From Anaerolineales bacterium (GTDB lineage Bacteria > Chloroflexota > Anaerolineae > Anaerolineales > Anaerolineaceae): a DNA stretch of 14,651 nucleotides. Each line of letters opens with the position of its first letter. Within the stretch, counting starts at the first letter, position 1. The notes beneath the pieces are model-generated. The model saw nothing but the letters and a program-made list of their open reading frames with translations. It searched no databases and was not told where the DNA came from. Both the position numbers and the translations under genes were made by a program. The stretch is taken from positions 1 through 14,651 of the forward strand of contig JAGVAB010000032.1 of assembly GCA_020060485.1 (NCBI GenBank), given 5' to 3'. Positions 6,476 through 14,446 of the stretch are shown here, in pieces.

Positions 6476-7513
6476 ATGAAAATTTATATCACCGGCATCA
6501 GTGGATTTTTGAGCATCAATCTGGTGCGCTATTTGCTGGAAAGAGGCTATGAAGATATTTCGGGCATCGACCTGGTGGACTTCACCTACCCGGAACGCGA
6601 CAAGATCACCTTCCTGCAGGGCGACATCCGCGACCCGGAAGCGGTAAAGAAAAGCATGCAAGGCGCAGACATCGTCATCCATACCGCTGCTGCCCTGCCC
6701 CTGTACACCCCTGAAGAAATCTATTCAACAGACGTTGAAGGAACGCACATCCTTTTGCAGCAGGCGCTGGAATATGGCGTCAAACGCTTTATCCACATCT
6801 CTTCCACTGCCGTTTATGGCGTCCCCGATCATCACCCGCTGTATGAAACCGACCCGGTGATTGGCGTTGGCCCCTACGGCGAAGCAAAGATCAAAGCCGA
6901 AGAGCTCTGCCACCAATATCGCCAGAAAGGTCTGTGCGTGCCTATCCTGCGGCCAAAGTCTTTTGTTGGCCCCGAAAGGCTGGGCGTGTTTGCCATCTTC
7001 TATGATTGGGCCAGCGAGGGCAGAAACTTCCCCATGATCGGTTCTGGCAACAACCGCTACCAGTTGATGGATGTTGAAGACCTGTGCCAGGCGATCCATT
7101 CCAGCATGACGCTGGACGAAAAAGCCGTCAATGACACCTTCAATATTGGTGCGGCAGAATACACCACCATGAAGCAGGATTACCAGGCAGTGCTGGATGC
7201 GGCAGGCTTCAAGAAGCGCATTGTGCCTTTTCCCGCCAAACCTGTCATCCTTGTGCTAAAGGTTCTGGAAGCATTAAAGTTATCACCTTTGTATCCGTGG
7301 ATCTATGAAACGGCTTCGAAAGATTCTTTCGTTTCCATTGACAAGGCGCAGCAAGTACTCAACTTTCAGCCAAAATATTCCAACCAGGACGCCATGCTGC
7401 GCAATTATGACTGGTATCTGAAAAACAAGGATAATTTCAGTGAAGGCGAAGGCGTAACGCACCGCGTACCGTGGAAACAACAGGCTCTCAAACTGGTGAA
7501 AGTCTTCTTCTAG
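6476..7513 (+). CDS. NAD(P)-dependent epimerase/dehydratase (extended SDR family)
   Basis: This encodes a 345-residue extended short-chain dehydrogenase/reductase, probably acting on a nucleotide sugar or a related secondary alcohol. A Rossmann dinucleotide site opens the protein (TGISGFLS, residues 6-13). GDIRD follows at 49-53 and HTAAALP at about 69. The catalytic set is SST (109-111) and Y134-x3-K138. RPKSFVGPERLG and the C-terminal WYLKNK region fit the substrate-binding half of epimerases. The third glycine of the usual TGxxGxxG motif is replaced by Ser13. The ATG at 6476 has only a weak AAGG 11 bases upstream. Exact substrate cannot be assigned, and 3-beta-hydroxysteroid dehydrogenase-like members of the family are an alternative. 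Confidence 0.88.
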   Translation: MKIYITGISGFLSINLVRYLLERGYEDISGIDLVDFTYPERDKITFLQGDIRDPEAVKKSMQGADIVIHTAAALPLYTPEEIYSTDVEGTHILLQQALEYGVKRFIHISSTAVYGVPDHHPLYETDPVIGVGPYGEAKIKAEELCHQYRQKGLCVPILRPKSFVGPERLGVFAIFYDWASEGRNFPMIGSGNNRYQLMDVEDLCQAIHSSMTLDEKAVNDTFNIGAAEYTTMKQDYQAVLDAAGFKKRIVPFPAKPVILVLKVLEALKLSPLYPWIYETASKDSFVSIDKAQQVLNFQPKYSNQDAMLRNYDWYLKNKDNFSEGEGVTHRVPWKQQALKLVKVFF

Positions 7514-7526
7514 ATCTTCCCGGGGT

Positions 7527-7629
7527 CAGAGAAAGCCCTGGAAGCAAAATTTTGTGGCTCTCTGGGAATTGCTGTGAAAAAGAAGTTTGATGGGGGTGAT
7601 TTTGGGGCGAAGTACAAAATCACCCCCAT
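7527..7629. repeat. Two strong hairpins downstream of the epimerase gene
   Basis: The first hairpin pairs CAGAGAAAGCC (7527-7537) with GGCTCTCTG (7556-7564), with a two-A bulge and a CAAAATTTTG palindrome in the loop. The second is a 15-bp perfect stem, ATGGGGGTGATTTTG (7590-7604) with CAAAATCACCCCCAT (7615-7629), around a 10-base loop. Neither is followed by a U run on either strand, so they are not standard intrinsic terminators. They may stabilise the 3' end of the epimerase mRNA or be dispersed palindromes. No gene is supported between 7514 and 7920. Confidence 0.6.
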
Positions 7630-7675
7630 ATCTACCATGCTTCACGGTTGGTCCCAAAGACCCAATTTTGTTAAC

Positions 7676-7704
7676 TTGCACATAAAAATTTTTTATGTTA
7701 TCAT
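7676..7704 (+). promoter_or_regulatory. greA promoter with a palindrome filling the spacer
   Basis: TTGCAC (7676-7681) and TATCAT (7699-7704) are separated by 17 bases, a good sigma-70 layout. The perfect dyad ACATAAAAA-T-TTTTTATGT occupies 7680-7698, which is the spacer plus the last bases of the -35. A repressor bound there would block RNA polymerase, although an AT-rich curved spacer without a regulator is also possible. The predicted start near 7711 gives a leader of about 210 bases before greA. Confidence 0.55.
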
Positions 7705-7710
7705 ATCGGC

Positions 7711-7920
7711 AATTGAAGGCCACCTCGATTTTGCCGCTCCGCAGGGAGTGTTTTTTATTTGATAGCAAACGAAAACAGCAATATCGTCCAATTTAACTGA
7801 ACCATTCCAACGGTGTCCCCGATCAACCCCTGGGGGCACCATTTGTCAACCTTCACTGCCGCAATGGGGTTCGCCGAAAACTTTCGGACAGGGCACATAA
7901 CTACGAAGGAATAAAAAAAG
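7711..7920 (+). promoter_or_regulatory. Long structured 5' leader of greA
   Basis: Between the predicted start point and the greA ATG are a weak stem (CTCC with GGAG, about 7737-7748) followed by GTTTTTTATTT, a 9-bp stem GGTGTCCCC/GGGGGCACC (7812-7820 with 7832-7840) and a 6-bp stem CCGAAA/TTTCGG (7874-7887). The first could act as a weak early terminator. In Escherichia coli the greA leader produces the small RNA GraL through early termination. Similarity here is one of arrangement only, and I see no conserved sequence. Confidence 0.35.
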
Positions 7921-8388
7921 ATGCAAACTGCGTTTCTGACCCGCGAAGGGTACAACAGACTCCAGGAAGAACTGGACTTTCTGCGTAACGAACGGCGCAA
8001 CGAGATTGCCGATCGCCTGCATGAGGCCATCGCCGAAGGCGGCGAACTCATCGAAAACGCAGAATACGAGGCTGCCAAGAATGAGCAGGCCTTTGTGGAA
8101 GGGCGCATCAAGGAATTGGAGATCCTGCTGGCGGCGGCAAAAGTGGTGGATAGTCACGACATCCCCTCCGATGTGATCCAGTTTGGCTCAAAGGTAACCA
8201 TCCAGGAAGATGATCTGGAGCCGGAGACCTTTGTCATCGTGGGCAGCGCCGAAGCCAAGGCCCGCGAGGGCAGGATCTCGAATGAATCTCCCCTGGGCCA
8301 GGCCCTGGTCGGGCATAAGGCCGGCGACATGGTTGAAGTGAAGGCGCCTGCTGGTTCCTTCACCGTCAAAATTGTGAAAGTTGGTTAG
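7921..8388 (+). CDS. greA: Transcription elongation factor GreA
   Basis: This encodes a 155-residue GreA, close to the 158 residues of the Escherichia coli protein. It enters the secondary channel of stalled, backtracked RNA polymerase and stimulates cleavage of the RNA 3' end. Residues 1-75 form the antiparallel coiled coil with LTREGYNRLQEELDFL and ENAEYEAAKNEQAF. Residues 80-155 form the FKBP-like C-terminal domain (QFGSKVTI, NESPLGQALVGHKAGD). The tip reads GGELIENAEY, with Glu42 where many homologues have Asp (Asp41 in E. coli), while the second acid, Glu45, is kept. The ATG follows GAAGGA with a 10-base spacer. lysS lies 70 bases downstream, a linkage also seen in Clostridia. Confidence 0.95.
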   Translation: MQTAFLTREGYNRLQEELDFLRNERRNEIADRLHEAIAEGGELIENAEYEAAKNEQAFVEGRIKELEILLAAAKVVDSHDIPSDVIQFGSKVTIQEDDLEPETFVIVGSAEAKAREGRISNESPLGQALVGHKAGDMVEVKAPAGSFTVKIVKVG

Positions 8389-8409
8389 CAAACGCTGACT
8401 GTCAAATTC

Positions 8410-8444
8410 AGCCCTGCCCAACTTTGCGGGCGGGGCTATTGTTT
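8410..8444 (+). terminator. Hairpin between greA and lysS, possible attenuator
   Basis: AGCCCTGCCC (8410-8419) pairs with GGGCGGGGCT (8428-8437), 10 bp with one T-G, around an 8-base loop, and is followed by ATTGTTT. The tail is only moderately U-rich. The lysS ribosome binding site (AAAGGA) begins directly after it, and no other promoter for lysS is visible. A partial terminator that lowers lysS transcription relative to greA fits this layout. Confidence 0.55.
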
Positions 8445-8458
8445 AAAGGAATCTGGAT

Positions 8459-9988
8459 ATGGAATTTTCTGAGCTTGAACAACAACGAGTCGACAAGATC
8501 CACCAGATGCGGGCAGCCGGGCTGGAACCCTACCCGACCCGCATTCAGCGCACCCACTCGGTGCTGGAAGCCCGCACAGCATTTGAAGCGGCAGAAAGCG
8601 CCAACGACAGCAACCCGATCAAGGCCTCTTTGACCGGCCGCATGCGCTCGCTGCGCGTGATGGGCAAGATCATCTTCAGCCACATTGAAGATGCCAGCGG
8701 CACGGTGCAGCTCTTTTTCCGCATCAATGACATCGGCGAGGAAGCCTTCCAGCAGTTCAGGGAATTCTTCAACATCGGCGATTTCATTGAAGCCAGCGGC
8801 GAAATGTTCCGCACCCGCACTGGCGAAATCTCGCTGCGGGTGGAGTCCTTCAAGATGCTGGCCAAGTCGATCCTTCCCCTGCCGGCGGCCAAGAATGTGG
8901 AAAGCGAAGACGGTGAAGTGGTGCAATATGCCACCCTGTCCGACCCCGAAGTGCGCTTCCGGCAGCGTTACGCCGACCTGGCAGTCAACCCCGAAGTGCG
9001 CGAAATCTTCCACACCCGCGCCGGTGTGGTCAGGGCGTTGCGCGAATTTCTTGATGAGCGCGGTTTTCTGGAAGTGGAAACGCCCATCCTGCAGCCCATC
9101 TATGGCGGTGCGGCCGCCCGACCCTTCGTGACCCACCATAACCAGCTTCACCAGGACCTCTTCCTGCGCATCTCTTTCGAGCTGTATCTGAAGCGCCTGC
9201 TGGTGGGCGGGCTGGACCGGGTCTACGAGATCGGACGCGATTTCCGCAATGAAGGTGTTTCCTTCAAGCACAACCCTGAATTTACCCAGCTGGAATTCTA
9301 CATGGCCTATGCCGACTACCTTCAGATCATGGAAATGACCGAGCAGATGGTCTCGCAAGTGGCGCAAAAGACTCTGGGTACAATGCACATCCAGTTCAAC
9401 GGAAACGAGATCGACCTGACCCCGCCCTGGCGGCGGGTGGAATTGCGCCAGGGATTGATCGACGTCGTCGGCATCGACATTGAAGCTCACCCCACCGCCG
9501 AAAGCCTGGAAGCCGCCATGATCGCCAAAGGCATCAAGGCCAAACCTGGTTCGCCGCGCGGCAAGCTGATCGACGCTCTGCTGGGCGATTACCTGGAACC
9601 GAGCTTCATCCAGCCCACCTTCCTGTATGATTATCCGCGCGATATTTCGCCCCTGGCCAAAAGCAAACCGGGCGATCCGCAAACCGTGGAACGCTTTGAA
9701 GGTTTTGTGGGCGGCATGGAATTGTGCAACGCTTTCACTGAATTGAATGACCCCCTGGATCAGGAAAGCCGTTTCCTGGAAATGGGTCACACCTACGAAG
9801 ATGAAGATGAAGAAAAGAACCCGCTGGATGAGGATTATCTGCGCGCCATGTCCTACGGTATGCCGCCCTGCGGTGGTTTTGGCATCGGCGTGGACCGCCT
9901 GACCATGCTGCTCACCAACCGGCGCAGCATCCGCGAGGTGATCCTTTTCCCGCACCTGCGCGAGCGCGACCGCAGCGAAGAAGAATAA
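8459..9988 (+). CDS. lysS: Lysyl-tRNA synthetase, class II
   Basis: This encodes a 509-residue class II lysyl-tRNA synthetase, which charges tRNA-Lys with lysine using ATP. Residues ~55-155 form the anticodon-binding OB fold (LTGRMRSLRVMGKIIFSHIED). The catalytic domain carries motif 1 (FLEVETPILQPIYGGAAARP, about 202-221), motif 2 (YEIGRDFRNEG followed by HNPEFTQLEFY, about 255-280) and motif 3 (GFGIGVDRLTMLL, about 473-485). GGMELCNAFTELNDP and PLDEDYL are also typical. The ATG at 8459 has AAAGGA 8 bases upstream. Length and motif order are normal for the family. The gene is probably cotranscribed with greA and ends at a strong bidirectional terminator. Confidence 0.97.
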   Translation: MEFSELEQQRVDKIHQMRAAGLEPYPTRIQRTHSVLEARTAFEAAESANDSNPIKASLTGRMRSLRVMGKIIFSHIEDASGTVQLFFRINDIGEEAFQQFREFFNIGDFIEASGEMFRTRTGEISLRVESFKMLAKSILPLPAAKNVESEDGEVVQYATLSDPEVRFRQRYADLAVNPEVREIFHTRAGVVRALREFLDERGFLEVETPILQPIYGGAAARPFVTHHNQLHQDLFLRISFELYLKRLLVGGLDRVYEIGRDFRNEGVSFKHNPEFTQLEFYMAYADYLQIMEMTEQMVSQVAQKTLGTMHIQFNGNEIDLTPPWRRVELRQGLIDVVGIDIEAHPTAESLEAAMIAKGIKAKPGSPRGKLIDALLGDYLEPSFIQPTFLYDYPRDISPLAKSKPGDPQTVERFEGFVGGMELCNAFTELNDPLDQESRFLEMGHTYEDEDEEKNPLDEDYLRAMSYGMPPCGGFGIGVDRLTMLLTNRRSIREVILFPHLRERDRSEEE

Positions 9989-10060
9989 CCGCAATTAACA
10001 ACCATACGCTTCACCCCCCATACGGGGATGATACAAGCCCAGCGTACGGTTTGATCATTC

Positions 10061-10105
10061 AAAACCCGCTCACCAAGTTTTTCGAGGTGAGCGGGTTTTT
10101 GTTTT
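10061..10105. terminator. Bidirectional terminator between lysS and dnaE
   Basis: A perfect 14-bp stem, AAAACCCGCTCACC (10061-10074) with GGTGAGCGGGTTTT (10086-10099), surrounds an 11-base loop. On the plus strand it is followed by TGTTTT. On the minus strand the stem itself ends in TTTT. It lies between the convergent genes lysS (stop at 9988) and dnaE (stop at 10161) and can serve both. Confidence 0.92.
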
Positions 10106-10160
10106 CATACTACAGTCCACAGAGCCGTCCTTATACAAGAAAATTGGAAATTGAGGATCG

Positions 10161-13100
10161 TCAGGCATTGAGCGGCGTCACACGCACGTTCTCCTCGCCA
10201 ATCAGGTCGCTGACCCTGCGCAGCATCTCGGTGCTGATGCCAGTGGTGGTGTTGGGGAACTCCACCAGGTAATGATGTCCGGATTCCTGGATCATCAAGG
10301 CAAAGCGATCTCTGCCTGGGCAGGAACGCAGCAAGCCGTGCAAACGCTGCAAACGCCGCTGGTCACGGCCTCGATCGCCGCTGGAAGGCAGCACAACGGT
10401 CAGCATGCGCGGCTTTTCGCCCTTCTTGTCCAGCATCAGATCCAGTCCCAGGCCAGCGGCGGGTCCGCCGGGCGGCACAAGATAAGGCGGCAGCCTGAAT
10501 TCCTGGAGCGTGGCCGGCTGATGGGTTGTTGCTTCATCCTTTTTGGCCGGGGCGGCGGGCGGCTTTGGCAGTTCAATCGCGGACGGCTTGTCTGGGGTCT
10601 GTGGCTGCGGGGTGGGCATGGCACCCAACCGGGCTGGCCGCGGCGCGATCACCCAGTCATCGGGCATCGGCGGGCCATCACCATATGGGTCATCCGGTTC
10701 AGAAACGGTCTGCGCTGGCCGCTCTTCCGGCTGCCGGGCTGGTGAGGGAACAGTGAGCTCAGGCTCAGGTAGCGGCTCCTCATCTGGCGGGACATGACAA
10801 ACCGGGGTCACCCTCAGGGCAGGGTTCTCATCTTCCAGGTCGGGCGGCTCAGCCGGCCCGGTTTCATCGTCTTCATCTTCGCTCTGCGGCAGAAACTGTT
10901 CTGTCTCATCCAGACCTGGACCATCCCATTCAGGCGCGTCCATATCCGTCATGGGCAGCAGATCATCCAGGCCGGGGATGGGCAGCAAAACATCCTCGGG
11001 AATCTGTTCCATATCCTCCAGCGTGATCAGCTCAAGATGGTCCACCAGCACTTTGGGATCTGAACCATCTGCATCCACCTTGCCGCGCACCAGCAGCAGA
11101 TTGTCCACTTGCACCAGGCTGGCAAATTCCTGCCACACGCGGGGGAAGATGACCAGATCCAGCGTGCCCTGAATATCTTCCAGTGTGGCAAAAGCCATTG
11201 GGTCGCCTTTCTTGGTTTGGTGACGGCGCATCCGCACCACCATCCCGGCCACTGTTACCGGGTGTTTATCAGGCACTTCTCCCAGTTGGCCCAGGAAATG
11301 AGTAACCTTGCTTTTCAACAACCCCATGTAAGGCGAAAGAGGATGGTCAGAAACATACAATCCCAGCAGTTCACGCTCCCATTCCAACTGTTCGCGCGGG
11401 TCAACCATGTTCACCAGCGGCAGGTGGATCTCCTCCTGCACGCCGGTTATTTCACCAAAGAAGCTGAGCTGGCCGCTTTCAGCAGCCTTAAAATGGCTGC
11501 CGCTGATGGCAACCAAACTGTCCAGGGCCACCAGCAGGGCGCCGCGCGACCCAAAGGCATCCAGCGCACCCACCCGGATCAGGCTTTCCAGAGCGCGCTT
11601 GCCCACGTGGCGCAAGTCCACCCGGCGGGCAAAGTCGCCCAGGTCTGCAAACGGGCCATTTTCCCTGGACGCCAGGATGGTCTCCACAGGGCCAAAGCCC
11701 ACGTTTTTGACCGCCCCCATGCCAAAGCGAATGACTGGCGTGGCATCCGGCCGATCTTCAATGCTGAAGTCCCACTGGCTCTGATTGATGTCCGGCGGCA
11801 GCACCTCAATACCCATGCTCTGACAATCCGCCACATAGAAGGCCACCTTGCCGGCATCGTTCTTGGAGGCCGACAGCAGGGCCGTCATGTATTCCACCCT
11901 GTAATGGGCCTTGAGATAGGCTGTCTCGACAGCAATCACACCATAATCCGCGGCATGGCTTTTGTTAAATCCATAGCGGGCAAAGTCTTCCCAATCGGTG
12001 AAGATCTGTTCCGCGGTCGTCAGGGGAATTTTGTTGTCCACTGCACCCTTGACGAATTTCTTGCGGTGCATTTCGATCTGCTTGGGTTTCTTTTTGGCAA
12101 TCGCCTTGCGCAAGTCATCCGCCTCGGAAGCCGTATAATTCGCCAGCTGCATGGCGGCAAACATGATCTGCTCCTGATAAATGGGAATGCCAAAGGTTTC
12201 GTTGAGGATCGGCTCCAGCTTGGGGTCGCGGTAATCAACCTTTTCCTCGTTATGCATACGGCGGATATATTGAGGAATGAACTGCAATGGGCCTGGGCGG
12301 TAGAGGGCCACCATGGCGATGATGTTGGCCAAATTACGTGGCTTCATCTGCATCAGGTAGCGGGTCATGCCGCTGCCTTCCAGTTGGAAGACGCCAGCCG
12401 TATGGCCCTCGCCCATGAATTTGAAAGTCTGCGGATCATCCAGTGGGATGTTCTCAAGATTGTAACGAACCCCGTGCCGCTCCTCGATCAACTTGCATGC
12501 GCGCTGCATGATGGTCAGGGTGGAAAGACCAAGAAAATCCACTTTCAGCAAACCCAGTGAATCCACCACGGCCATCTCAAACTGGGCGACCGCTTTGATC
12601 GGGCTGTCGTCCGCATTGTTGGTCGGGCGGTGCAGGGGAGCGTATTCGGTGATGGGCACGTCAGTGATGATTACCCCGCAAGCATGCGTGCCGGCGTTAC
12701 GGATGGCACCTTCCATGGCCCTGGCCGTATCCAACAGGTCGCGCAGGTAATCAAATTGTTCATACATTTGCTTTAGCTCGGAAGAAAGCTCAAAGGCCTG
12801 ATCAATGGTCATGCCCGGGGTGCCGGGAATCAACTTGGCAACCCTGTCTACTTCCGAAAGGGGAATATCTTTAACCCGGCCCACATCCCGAATGGCGGCT
12901 TTGGCACCCATGGTGCCAAAGGTAATGATCTGCGAAACGCGGTCAGCGCCATACTTGTCAGCGCAGTACTGCATGATGTCTGCCCGGCGGTCATCCTGAA
13001 AATCCAGATCGATATCCGGCATGTTGACCCGATCCGGGTTGAGGAAACGCTCAAAGATCAGACCGTGGCTCAATGGCTCAACATTGGTGATGTCGAGGGT

Positions 13101-14204
13101 GTAGGCCACCAGCGAGCCGGCGGCCGAGCCGCGCGCATTGTACCAGATACCCAGCTCGGCCGCGTGCCGGCAAAGATCCCATACGATGAGAAAATAAGCC
13201 ACAAAGCCCATCGTATCGATCACGCCCAGTTCATATTCCAGGCGCTCCAGCACCTGCGGGTCATTGGCCCGGCTGCCATAGCGGCGCTGCAAGCCCTGAT
13301 CGCACAGCATGCGCAGATACGAACTGGTGGTATAACCCGGCGGCACATCAAACACCGGCAAATGGTAACCGGTCATGCCGAGGTCAACATTGCAGCGCTC
13401 AGCAATTTCCAAAGTGGTAGGCAGAGCCTGGGGAATATCGGCAAACAGGGCAGCCATCTGCGCCGGGCTGCGCAGAAAATAGCTGTCATCATTCATTTTC
13501 ATGCGATGCGGGTCGGTCAACAAAGCGCCAGTCTGGATGGCAAGCATAATATCCTGATACAGCGCGTCTTTTTGCTCAACATAATGCACATCGTTGGTCG
13601 CAATGAAGCGCGCATCATAGCGTTTGCCCATGCGCAGCAAAGTCTGGTTTACCTTTTCCAGTTCATCAATATTGTGACGCTGTAACTCCAGGAAAAAGCG
13701 CTCGCGACCAAAAACATTGAAATACCAATCCAGCTTCTGAAGAGCCGTTTCCTCTCCCTCTTCCAGAATGGCGTGCGGTATTTCACCCGCCATGCAGGCC
13801 GAGGTGCAGATCAATCCTTCAGAATGGGCGGCAAGGTAGTCGTGATCAATGCGTGGTTTATAGTAGAACCCTTCCAACTGGGCATCGCTGGCAATCTTCA
13901 ACAAGTTTTTGTAGCCCGCCTGGTTTTCAGCCAGCAGTAAAACATGATGATTGTGTTTGTCATACTTGGCATCGCGGTCATTCATGCCGCGTGTAGCCAT
14001 GTAGGCTTCCAGGCCGATGATTGGCTTGATGCCTTCTGCCCTGGCGTAATTATAAAAATCGATCACCCCAAACATTGTGCCGTGGTCGGTCAGGGCCACG
14101 GCAGGCATTTCCAGTTTCTTGGTGTGTTCCACCAGCTTCTTGAGATCACTGAAACCATCAAGAATGGAGTATTGGGAATGAACGTGCAGGTGAACAAAGG
14201 ACAT
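10161..14204 (-). CDS. dnaE: DNA polymerase III alpha subunit (DnaE1 type) with active-type PHP domain
   Basis: This encodes the replicative DNA polymerase III alpha subunit, about 1347 residues. The PHP domain (1-~270) keeps all nine expected metal ligands: H7, H9, D16, H41, E66, H87, C137, D205 and H207. The polymerase core has PDIDLDF (396-402), whose D399 and D401 match the catalytic pair of the E. coli enzyme, and VDFLGL with D556 as the third acid. [12 protein letters not shown] lies in the fingers region. An OB fold follows at about 975-1060 ([13 protein letters not shown]). Residues ~1072-1264 are an acidic and Pro-rich linker, unusually long, ending in a compact C-terminal domain (from MLTVVLPSS to VRVTPLNA). 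The ATG at 14204 begins [10 protein letters not shown] as in homologues. The alternative TTG at 14216 has no space for its ribosome binding site. Confidence 0.96.
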   Translation of the reverse strand: MSFVHLHVHSQYSILDGFSDLKKLVEHTKKLEMPAVALTDHGTMFGVIDFYNYARAEGIKPIIGLEAYMATRGMNDRDAKYDKHNHHVLLLAENQAGYKNLLKIASDAQLEGFYYKPRIDHDYLAAHSEGLICTSACMAGEIPHAILEEGEETALQKLDWYFNVFGRERFFLELQRHNIDELEKVNQTLLRMGKRYDARFIATNDVHYVEQKDALYQDIMLAIQTGALLTDPHRMKMNDDSYFLRSPAQMAALFADIPQALPTTLEIAERCNVDLGMTGYHLPVFDVPPGYTTSSYLRMLCDQGLQRRYGSRANDPQVLERLEYELGVIDTMGFVAYFLIVWDLCRHAAELGIWYNARGSAAGSLVAYTLDITNVEPLSHGLIFERFLNPDRVNMPDIDLDFQDDRRADIMQYCADKYGADRVSQIITFGTMGAKAAIRDVGRVKDIPLSEVDRVAKLIPGTPGMTIDQAFELSSELKQMYEQFDYLRDLLDTARAMEGAIRNAGTHACGVIITDVPITEYAPLHRPTNNADDSPIKAVAQFEMAVVDSLGLLKVDFLGLSTLTIMQRACKLIEERHGVRYNLENIPLDDPQTFKFMGEGHTAGVFQLEGSGMTRYLMQMKPRNLANIIAMVALYRPGPLQFIPQYIRRMHNEEKVDYRDPKLEPILNETFGIPIYQEQIMFAAMQLANYTASEADDLRKAIAKKKPKQIEMHRKKFVKGAVDNKIPLTTAEQIFTDWEDFARYGFNKSHAADYGVIAVETAYLKAHYRVEYMTALLSASKNDAGKVAFYVADCQSMGIEVLPPDINQSQWDFSIEDRPDATPVIRFGMGAVKNVGFGPVETILASRENGPFADLGDFARRVDLRHVGKRALESLIRVGALDAFGSRGALLVALDSLVAISGSHFKAAESGQLSFFGEITGVQEEIHLPLVNMVDPREQLEWERELLGLYVSDHPLSPYMGLLKSKVTHFLGQLGEVPDKHPVTVAGMVVRMRRHQTKKGDPMAFATLEDIQGTLDLVIFPRVWQEFASLVQVDNLLLVRGKVDADGSDPKVLVDHLELITLEDMEQIPEDVLLPIPGLDDLLPMTDMDAPEWDGPGLDETEQFLPQSEDEDDETGPAEPPDLEDENPALRVTPVCHVPPDEEPLPEPELTVPSPARQPEERPAQTVSEPDDPYGDGPPMPDDWVIAPRPARLGAMPTPQPQTPDKPSAIELPKPPAAPAKKDEATTHQPATLQEFRLPPYLVPPGGPAAGLGLDLMLDKKGEKPRMLTVVLPSSGDRGRDQRRLQRLHGLLRSCPGRDRFALMIQESGHHYLVEFPNTTTGISTEMLRRVSDLIGEENVRVTPLNA

Positions 14205-14340
14205 GAATATCAGCAACCTTTAACAATAAGTTTATGCTTCCCGCTTCTACCGCCAGTCAACCCACCAGGAAGGCCGCTCTTGAACACACAATACCTGCAC
14301 CCCGCCCCTGGTGATTCCTAGAACGGATGTTGCTAAAACG

Positions 14341-14349
14341 ATTATAGCA
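14341..14349 (-). promoter_or_regulatory. Extended -10 promoter of dnaE
   Basis: On the minus strand TGCTATAAT (14349-14341) is a perfect extended -10 element. No good -35 is seen at the usual distance, which extended -10 promoters do not need. The start point would be near 14334, giving a leader of about 130 bases. No gene lies in 14217-14446. Confidence 0.55.
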
Positions 14350-14388
14350 CGCTGGCAGAACAAGAGGAAAAATTTTAATCTTAAGAAT

Positions 14389-14411
14389 TTAACAAGCCAG
14401 GGTTTTGTTAA
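14389..14411. promoter_or_regulatory. Operator-like dyad TTAACAA-N9-TTGTTAA upstream of dnaE
   Basis: Perfect 7-bp arms (14389-14395 and 14405-14411) are separated by 9 bases. The centre is about 66 bases upstream of the predicted dnaE start point and about 50 bases before the right terminal repeat. The form suits a dimeric regulator, but no regulator is known from this sequence, and an AT-rich dyad of this size may arise by chance. Confidence 0.3.
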
Positions 14412-14446
14412 GATGGGGTACTCTTGCAGTCCATTTTGCTCCCGCC

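Noticed and set aside
6082..6479. Several frames of 70-160 codons in the gap before the epimerase
   Set aside because: They consist of translated interspersed repeats, overlap each other on both strands and have no ribosome binding sites.
7514..7920. Possible tRNA or known riboswitch before greA
   Set aside because: No cloverleaf, TTCGAnnC loop or recognised riboswitch core was found; only simple hairpins.
8408..9994. Minus-strand frame of 528 codons covering all of lysS
   Set aside because: It is longer than lysS itself, but the plus strand carries all three class II synthetase motifs in order plus a ribosome binding site. The antisense translation shows no family features and is a codon-bias shadow.
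11109..12560. Plus-strand frame of 483 codons inside dnaE
   Set aside because: It lies wholly antisense to conserved polymerase motifs, including D556 and the YGFNKSH region, and lacks recognisable domains.
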